A stretch of DNA of 10,932 nucleotides from VRUE01 sp963764365 (lineage in GTDB: Bacteria; Actinomycetota; Thermoleophilia; Solirubrobacterales; 70-9), in contig CAVXSI010000001.1 in assembly GCA_963764365.1 (NCBI GenBank), positions 1 through 10,932 on the forward strand. The letters run 5' to 3'. The translations under genes and the position numbers were made by a program. The number at the start of each line of letters is the position of its first letter. Positions within the stretch are counted from its first letter, which is position 1. Under the pieces are notes generated by a model. The model worked only from the letters and a program-made list of their open reading frames with translations. It was not told the origin of the DNA and did no database searches. Shown here one piece after another: positions 6,421 to 10,932 of this stretch.

Positions 6421-7038
6421 TCAGGCCGGCCCGTAGCCCTGCTCGCCGATCAGCGGCACGAAGCGGCAGGGCCCGATCTCCTCCGCGAGCAGATCCTCGC
6501 CGCGGCGGCGGAAGACGGTCAGCATGTCGGCGCGGTCGGCGGCGATCGGGACGACCAGGCGGCCGCCCTCGGCCAGCTGGGCGAGCAGGGCCTGCGGCGC
6601 CGCCGGCGCCGCGGCGTGGACGGCGATCGCCTCGAACGGCGCCCGCCCGGGGACGCCGCGACTGCCGTCGCCGACGATCAGCTCGACGTTGGCGATGCCG
6701 AGCGAGTCGAGCGCCCGGCGCGCCTCGGCCGCCAGCGAGGGGTGGCGCTCGACGCCGATCACCTCGGCCGCCAGGCGGCAGAGGACCGCGGCCGAATAGC
6801 CGGAGCCGCTGCCCACCTCCAGCACCCGCTCGCCCCCCGTCAGCTCCAGCGCCTGGCAGATCGCGGCGACGATCCAGGGCTGGGAGATCGTCTGCGACTC
6901 GCCGATCGGCAGAGCCGAGTCGGCGTAGGCGCGATCGCGGAAGCGCTCAGCGACGAACCGCTCGCGCGGAACCGCCGCCATCGCCGCCAGCACCCGCTCG
7001 TCGCCGATCCCACGGCGACGCAGCTGCCGCTCGACCAT
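6421..7038 (-). CDS. pcm: Protein-L-isoaspartate O-methyltransferase
   Basis: It methylates isoaspartyl residues that form in ageing proteins, using S-adenosylmethionine, so that they can revert to aspartate. The protein is 205 residues, matching the usual length. The family blocks are in order: MVERQLRRRGI at the start, VPRERFV (24-30), the substrate/active-site block ALPIGESQTISQPWIVA (42-58), SAM motif I VLEVGSGSGYSAAVL (72-86), acidic motif II VIGVERH (93-99), GDGSRGVPGRAPFEAI (123-138) and AAAPAAPQALLAQLAEGGRLVVPI (142-165). The start is ATG 7038; the frame is open upstream into the crp end, but only a CTG lies there before crp coding sequence. The Shine-Dalgarno is weak, so translation is probably coupled to crp, whose stop is 29 nt upstream. 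It is the third gene of the likely lhr-crp-pcm operon. Confidence 0.95.
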   Translation of the reverse strand: MVERQLRRRGIGDERVLAAMAAVPRERFVAERFRDRAYADSALPIGESQTISQPWIVAAICQALELTGGERVLEVGSGSGYSAAVLCRLAAEVIGVERHPSLAAEARRALDSLGIANVELIVGDGSRGVPGRAPFEAIAVHAAAPAAPQALLAQLAEGGRLVVPIAADRADMLTVFRRRGEDLLAEEIGPCRFVPLIGEQGYGPA

Positions 7039-7067
7039 CTGCGCGCGGAGGCTGTCGAAGTCCGGGC

Positions 7068-7769
7068 TCAGAAGATGTAGTTGCGGAGCTTCGCCGGTTC
7101 GAGCACCGTGACCCGGCCGCGGCCCGGGCGGACGATGCCGGCGCGCTCGAGGTCGGCGAGGAAGCGGCTGACGCTCTCCCGCGAGGTGCCGGCGAGCTGC
7201 GCCAGGTCGGCCTGGTTCATGCGGATCGTCACCTCGCGCCCGTCGGCGCCGCGCGGCGTCTCTTCGGCGACCAGCTGGGAGAGGACGCCGGCGACCCGGC
7301 TGGGGACGGTCTGGAAGGACTGGCGCGAGATCCGCTCGTTGGCGGCGCGCAGGCGCCGCACCAGCGCGGCGACCAGCTTCACGGTGATCTCCGGGTGGCG
7401 GGAGAGCAGCGCCCGCACCTCGCCCGCCGGCAGCGCCAGCAGCTCGCCGTCGCTGAGCGCTTCGACGCTGGCCGAGCGCACCTCGCCGTCGAGCATCGCC
7501 AGCTCGCCGAAGATGTCGCCCGGGCTGAGCGTGGCGAGCGTGATCGCCCGCCCGTCGGAGTGCTCGCGGGTCACCCGGAAGCTGCCGGAGCGGACGATGT
7601 AGCAGGCGTCGGAACGATCGCCCTCGTGGAAGACCCGCGTCGCGGCGGGAAAGCTGCGCGGCACCGCGACCAGCGAGAAGCGCTCCAGCTCGCCCTGCTC
7701 GAGGTCGGCGAAGAGCGGCACGCTGCGCAGCAGCTCGACAGGCCCCAGGCTCTCCTCCGAATCAGCCAT
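7068..7769 (-). CDS. Crp/Fnr-family transcriptional regulator, cAMP-receptor type
   Basis: A 233-residue regulator with an N-terminal cyclic-nucleotide domain (about 12-130) and a C-terminal winged helix (about 155-225). The phosphate-binding cassette is present: FGELAMLDGEVRSAS has G88, E89, R98 and S99, the residues that contact cAMP in E. coli CRP, so ligand binding is likely. No FNR-type N-terminal cysteine cluster is present. The recognition helix TSRESVSRFL keeps the R-E-x-x-x-R pattern (R197, E198, R202) of CRP (R180, E181, R185), predicting binding to TGTGA-N6-TCACA-like sites. The closest characterised relatives are probably actinobacterial Crp proteins such as mycobacterial Rv3676. 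It starts 7 nt after the lhr stop with no Shine-Dalgarno of its own, which points to translational coupling; an internal promoter cannot be excluded. I see no CRP-like site in the window. Confidence 0.93.
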   Translation of the reverse strand: MADSEESLGPVELLRSVPLFADLEQGELERFSLVAVPRSFPAATRVFHEGDRSDACYIVRSGSFRVTREHSDGRAITLATLSPGDIFGELAMLDGEVRSASVEALSDGELLALPAGEVRALLSRHPEITVKLVAALVRRLRAANERISRQSFQTVPSRVAGVLSQLVAEETPRGADGREVTIRMNQADLAQLAGTSRESVSRFLADLERAGIVRPGRGRVTVLEPAKLRNYIF

Positions 7770-7776
7770 ATGACGA

Positions 7777-10700
7777 TTATCGCGCGGACGCGGTGAGCTT
7801 GCGGGGGCCGCGGCTGAAGCCGGCGCTGAGCAGGGCCTGCTCGTGGCCGGAGCCGATCGCCGGCTCGCCGTCGACCTTCTCCACTCCGAGCTTCGGCAGG
7901 CGGCCGGCGGAGACGGCGTCGGCGAGCGCCTGGGCGGCTTCGGCGAGCCGCGCCTCGTCGAGCTCGACGAGGCGGACGATGCTGCGGCCGCCGCGCTCGA
8001 CGTAGACCAGCGGCTCGCCGTCGCGCAGGAGGACGTGGGCGCCGGGGGCGCGGCCGGGGCGGCGACCGGAGGGCGGCTTCGGCCAGGGCAGGGCGGCGCC
8101 GTAGGGGTTGGCGGGATCGCTCGCCGCGAGGACCTGGAACTCGCCTGCGGTCTCCGGCAGCGAGCGCAGCCGCTCGACCGCGCCCGGCAGCGCGAACTGG
8201 GCGCCGCCGAGGCCCTCGACGAAGTAGCCGCGGCGGGCGGTGCCGAGCAGCTCGAGGTTGCCGAGCTCCGCGTAGAGGGTCGCGAAGCCGCCGGGGACGC
8301 CCTCGGCGAGGACGGTCTCGCGGGTGACGATCCCGTAGCGCTCGAGCATCAGCTCGGCCTGGGCGCGCAGCCTCGGGCCGGCGCCCGGCGCGCCGGCGAA
8401 CAGCGGCGCGGTCAGCGACCAGCGTCCCTGCACCGCGGCGCCGGCGGCGGAGCGGCGGCGGGCGAAGCGGCGGCCCCGGCGCTCGTGGGCCGGGACCGAG
8501 CGCAGGCGCGGAGCCCGCAGCGGCGCGAAGGCGTCGTTGGTCACCTCGCCCGACCAGGCGAGGTCCCAGAGCGCGTTGTGCAATTCCTCCGCCGGGAAGT
8601 CGAGGTCGGCGAGCAGGTCGAGCCAGAACGAGGGGCCGGCGGCGAGGCGCTCCCGGATCGCCTCCTGCGCCACCCCTTCGGGCGCGTCCAGCCTGGCGTT
8701 GGCCGGCGGCGGCCCGGCGAGGCGGACGTCTTCGCGGAAGTAGAGGGCGACGCGGCCGTCGCCGCGGCCGCGGGCGCCAGCGCCGATCCAGACCACCTCG
8801 CCGCTGGTGCAGAGTTCGTCCAGCCAGCTCGGCGAGTAGGCGCCGAGGCGGCGCGGCAGCACGTCCTCCTCCCAGACCTTCGGCGTCAGCGCGACCCCCT
8901 GCAGCGGCACCAGCGCGTCGCGCAGGCGGTCCGGCCCGGCGCCGGCCGGGCGGTGGGCGTCGACGTTCTGCCAGCTCGGCAGGAAGCGGGCGAAGCGGTC
9001 GCGGGAGGCCGGCTCGACTTCGCGCCGCAGGTGGGCGAGGCTGGCCCGGCGCACCCGGCGCAGCACCTCGGCGTCGCACCACTCGCGCTCGCCGCCGCCG
9101 GGCAGCAGCTCGCCGCGGACCATCGCCCCTTCGCGCTCCAGCTCGCGCAGCGCCGGCGAGGGGTCGACGCCGTAGCGGGCAGTCAGCTGGGCGGTCGGGA
9201 AGGGGCCGTGGGTGCGCGCGTAGCGGCGGACCAGGGCCCGCATCGCGTCGGGGTGGTCGGCGAGGAAGGTCTCCGGCAGTCCCGGCGGCGGCGGCACCCC
9301 GAGCGAGTCGCGGTAGAGGCCGGCGTCCTCGGCGGCGATATAGCGCTCCTCGCCGCCGATCCGCACCCTGGCGGCGCGGCGCTCGGCGACCAGCTTCTCC
9401 AGCATCGAGGCCGCCGAGTAGCCCTCGGCGACCCGCCGGGCGCATTCCTCGGCGGTCAGGTCGCCGACGTTGCGGAGAATCTGCTGCAGGGCGTCGCGGT
9501 CGGCGGCGCGACCGGCCTCGGTGCGCTGCTGCAGCTGCGCCTCGACCTCGGCCAGCGCCTCGGGGTCGATCAGCTCGCGCAGCTCCTCCTGGCCGAGCAG
9601 CTCACGCAGCAGGTCGCGGTCGAGGGCGAGGGCGGCGGCGCGCCGCTCGGCGTTCGGCGTGTCCCCCTCGTACATGTAGGTGGCGACGTAGTCGAACAGC
9701 AGCGAGGAGGCGAAGGGCGAGGCGGTCGGCGTCTCGACCTCGACCAGGCCGAGCTTGCGCGAGTCGAGGTCGGCGAGGATCTGGCGCAGCGAGGGCAGGT
9801 CGAAGACGTCGCGCAGGCACTCGCGGTAGGTCTCGAGGATCACCGGGAAGCGGGGGAAGTCGCGCGCGACCTCGAGCAGGCTCTGCGATTTCAGCCGCTG
9901 CTGCCAGAGCGGCGTGCGCTTGCCGGGGTAGGCGCGGGGCAGGAGCAGCGAGCGGGCCGCGTTCTCGCGGAAGCGGGCGCCGAACAGGGCCGAGCCGGAG
10001 AGCTCGCGCACGACCAGGTCCTCGAGCTCGTCGGGGTCGACCAGCACCAGGTCCGCCGGCGGCACCTCGTCGGCGTCGGGCAGGTGGACGACGATGCCGT
10101 CGTCGGACCAGATCGCGTCGGCCTCGAGGTCGCGCTCGGCGCGGATCTTCTGCGAGAGCGCCAGCCCCCAGGCGGCGTGGACGCGGCCGCCGAAGGGCGA
10201 AAGCACGCAGAGCCGCCAGTCGCCGATCTCGTCGCGGAAGCGCTCGACGACGATCGTCTCGTCGGAGGGGACGACGCGGGTCGCCGCCTGCTGCTCGCGC
10301 AGGTAGGCGACCAGGTTCTCGGCGGCGCGGCGGTCGAGGTCGTACTCGCCGGCCAGCTCCTCCGGCCTGCGCGAGACCGCTTCGCGCGAGAAGGCGCCGA
10401 TCGCCCGCCCCAGCTCGGCCGGGCGGCCGATCCCGTCGCCCTTCCAGAACGGCACCGCGCCGGGCAGGCCGGGGGCCGGGGTGACGATCACCCGGTCGCG
10501 GGTGATCTCCTCGATCCGCCAGGTCGTCGCCCCGAGCAGGAAGGTCTGGCCGGGGCGGGCCTCGTAGACCATCTCCTCGTCGAGCTCGCCGACCCGGCGC
10601 CCGTCCGGCAGGTGGACGCCGTAGAGGCCGCGGTCGGGAATCGTGCCGGCGTTGGTGACGACCAGCTGGCGGGCGCCCTTGCGGCCGTGCATCGTCCCCT

Positions 10701-10932
10701 TGGTCCGGTCCCAGACGATCCGCGGCCGCAGCTCGGCGAAGCGATCGGAGGGGTAGCGGCCGTCGAGCATGTCGAGCACGTTCTCGAGCTGTTCGCGCGA
10801 GAGCTCGCCGAACGGCTCGGCGGCGGTGACGAGGCGCTCGACCGCGTCGATCTCCCACTCGTCCATCGCCGCCATCGAGACCAGATGCTGGGCGAGCACG
10901 TCGAGCGGGTTCTGCGGCACCACCGTCTCCTC
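7777..10932 (-). CDS. lhr: Lhr-type superfamily 2 helicase, C-terminal 1051 residues (5' end beyond right edge)
   Basis: ATP-dependent 3'-5' DNA translocase of the long Lhr family; the mycobacterial homologue unwinds RNA:DNA hybrids and is linked to DNA repair. The frame is open through the right edge, so this is a partial gene. By comparison with mycobacterial Lhr (about 1500 residues) roughly 430 residues are missing, including both RecA-like motor domains with Walker A, DExH and motif VI. What is visible is the late-motor PQNPLDVLAQH junction, the conserved YPSDRFAELRPRIVWDR and GTIPDRGLYGV blocks, the DEAD/DEAH-associated region (VVERFRDEIGDW, LSPFGGRVHAAWGLAL at about 228-260), the motif TPLWQQRLKSQSLLEVARDF, and the Lhr C-terminal extension ending in VPGGFATLY, RRGYFVEGLGGAQFALPGAV and SAGFSRGPRKL. 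Coding is intact over 3.1 kb. Its stop (TAA 7779-7777) is 7 nt before crp. It could contain the C-terminal glycosylase-like activity reported for E. coli Lhr, but I cannot place catalytic residues. Confidence 0.95.
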   Translation of the reverse strand, partial: EETVVPQNPLDVLAQHLVSMAAMDEWEIDAVERLVTAAEPFGELSREQLENVLDMLDGRYPSDRFAELRPRIVWDRTKGTMHGRKGARQLVVTNAGTIPDRGLYGVHLPDGRRVGELDEEMVYEARPGQTFLLGATTWRIEEITRDRVIVTPAPGLPGAVPFWKGDGIGRPAELGRAIGAFSREAVSRRPEELAGEYDLDRRAAENLVAYLREQQAATRVVPSDETIVVERFRDEIGDWRLCVLSPFGGRVHAAWGLALSQKIRAERDLEADAIWSDDGIVVHLPDADEVPPADLVLVDPDELEDLVVRELSGSALFGARFRENAARSLLLPRAYPGKRTPLWQQRLKSQSLLEVARDFPRFPVILETYRECLRDVFDLPSLRQILADLDSRKLGLVEVETPTASPFASSLLFDYVATYMYEGDTPNAERRAAALALDRDLLRELLGQEELRELIDPEALAEVEAQLQQRTEAGRAADRDALQQILRNVGDLTAEECARRVAEGYSAASMLEKLVAERRAARVRIGGEERYIAAEDAGLYRDSLGVPPPPGLPETFLADHPDAMRALVRRYARTHGPFPTAQLTARYGVDPSPALRELEREGAMVRGELLPGGGEREWCDAEVLRRVRRASLAHLRREVEPASRDRFARFLPSWQNVDAHRPAGAGPDRLRDALVPLQGVALTPKVWEEDVLPRRLGAYSPSWLDELCTSGEVVWIGAGARGRGDGRVALYFREDVRLAGPPPANARLDAPEGVAQEAIRERLAAGPSFWLDLLADLDFPAEELHNALWDLAWSGEVTNDAFAPLRAPRLRSVPAHERRGRRFARRRSAAGAAVQGRWSLTAPLFAGAPGAGPRLRAQAELMLERYGIVTRETVLAEGVPGGFATLYAELGNLELLGTARRGYFVEGLGGAQFALPGAVERLRSLPETAGEFQVLAASDPANPYGAALPWPKPPSGRRPGRAPGAHVLLRDGEPLVYVERGGRSIVRLVELDEARLAEAAQALADAVSAGRLPKLGVEKVDGEPAIGSGHEQALLSAGFSRGPRKLTASAR

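Noticed and set aside
6363..7796. 477-codon open frame on the plus strand opposite pcm and crp
   Set aside because: Arg/Pro/Ala-rich shadow of two confidently identified genes; no motif and no ribosome site seen.
7571..9445. 624-codon minus-strand frame inside lhr, and a similar 418-codon frame at 9602-10858
   Set aside because: Off-frame readings of lhr/crp with extreme Arg/Pro/Ala content; the lhr frame shows conserved blocks throughout.
1..10932. Search for CRISPR arrays, insertion sequences, tRNA/rRNA genes, attachment sites and known defence genes
   Set aside because: No repeated spacer pattern, transposase, terminal repeats, RNA gene or defence motif was seen by reading; the window is mainly core genes.

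Overview
The window looks like a high-GC actinobacterial chromosome, most likely class Thermoleophilia (Solirubrobacterales or a relative). This rests on the codon bias, a groES-groEL operon under a CIRCE operator, an actinobacterial-type long Lhr helicase, a 7Fe ferredoxin, and the style of the secreted protein at the left edge. The taxonomic call is inference; no marker gene was searched.

Layout, left to right. Positions 1-2097 (minus strand) hold a large secreted-protein gene that runs off the left edge. Its conserved protein sequence is spread over several reading frames by six apparent 1-nt indels that net to zero. It is also clearly less GC-rich than its neighbours (52% in one hand-counted 60-nt sample against 75% in a sample of the SDR gene). 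Next come a 7Fe ferredoxin (minus, 2283-2549) and, divergent from it, an atypical SDR / NDUFA9-like NAD(P)-binding protein (plus, 2672-3559). The SDR gene converges on groEL, and the 213-nt gap between them contains two perfect back-to-back hairpins that probably act as a two-way terminator.

From 3773 to the right edge everything is on the minus strand, transcribed right to left: lhr (partial, 5' end off the window), a Crp/Fnr regulator 7 nt later, protein-L-isoaspartate O-methyltransferase (pcm) 29 nt later, an ASCH-domain protein, then a vegetative-type promoter overlapping a perfect CIRCE element, groES and groEL. lhr-crp-pcm is probably one transcript; groESL has its own heat-shock promoter.

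Functionally the right half is mostly maintenance and stress response: a nucleic-acid helicase linked to DNA repair, repair of damaged aspartyl residues, a chaperonin, and a cAMP-type regulator. I found no transposon, CRISPR array, RNA gene or obvious defence system. The items most worth a second look are the frameshifted exported gene, the small ASCH protein between the lhr-crp-pcm cluster and groESL, and the paired convergent hairpins.
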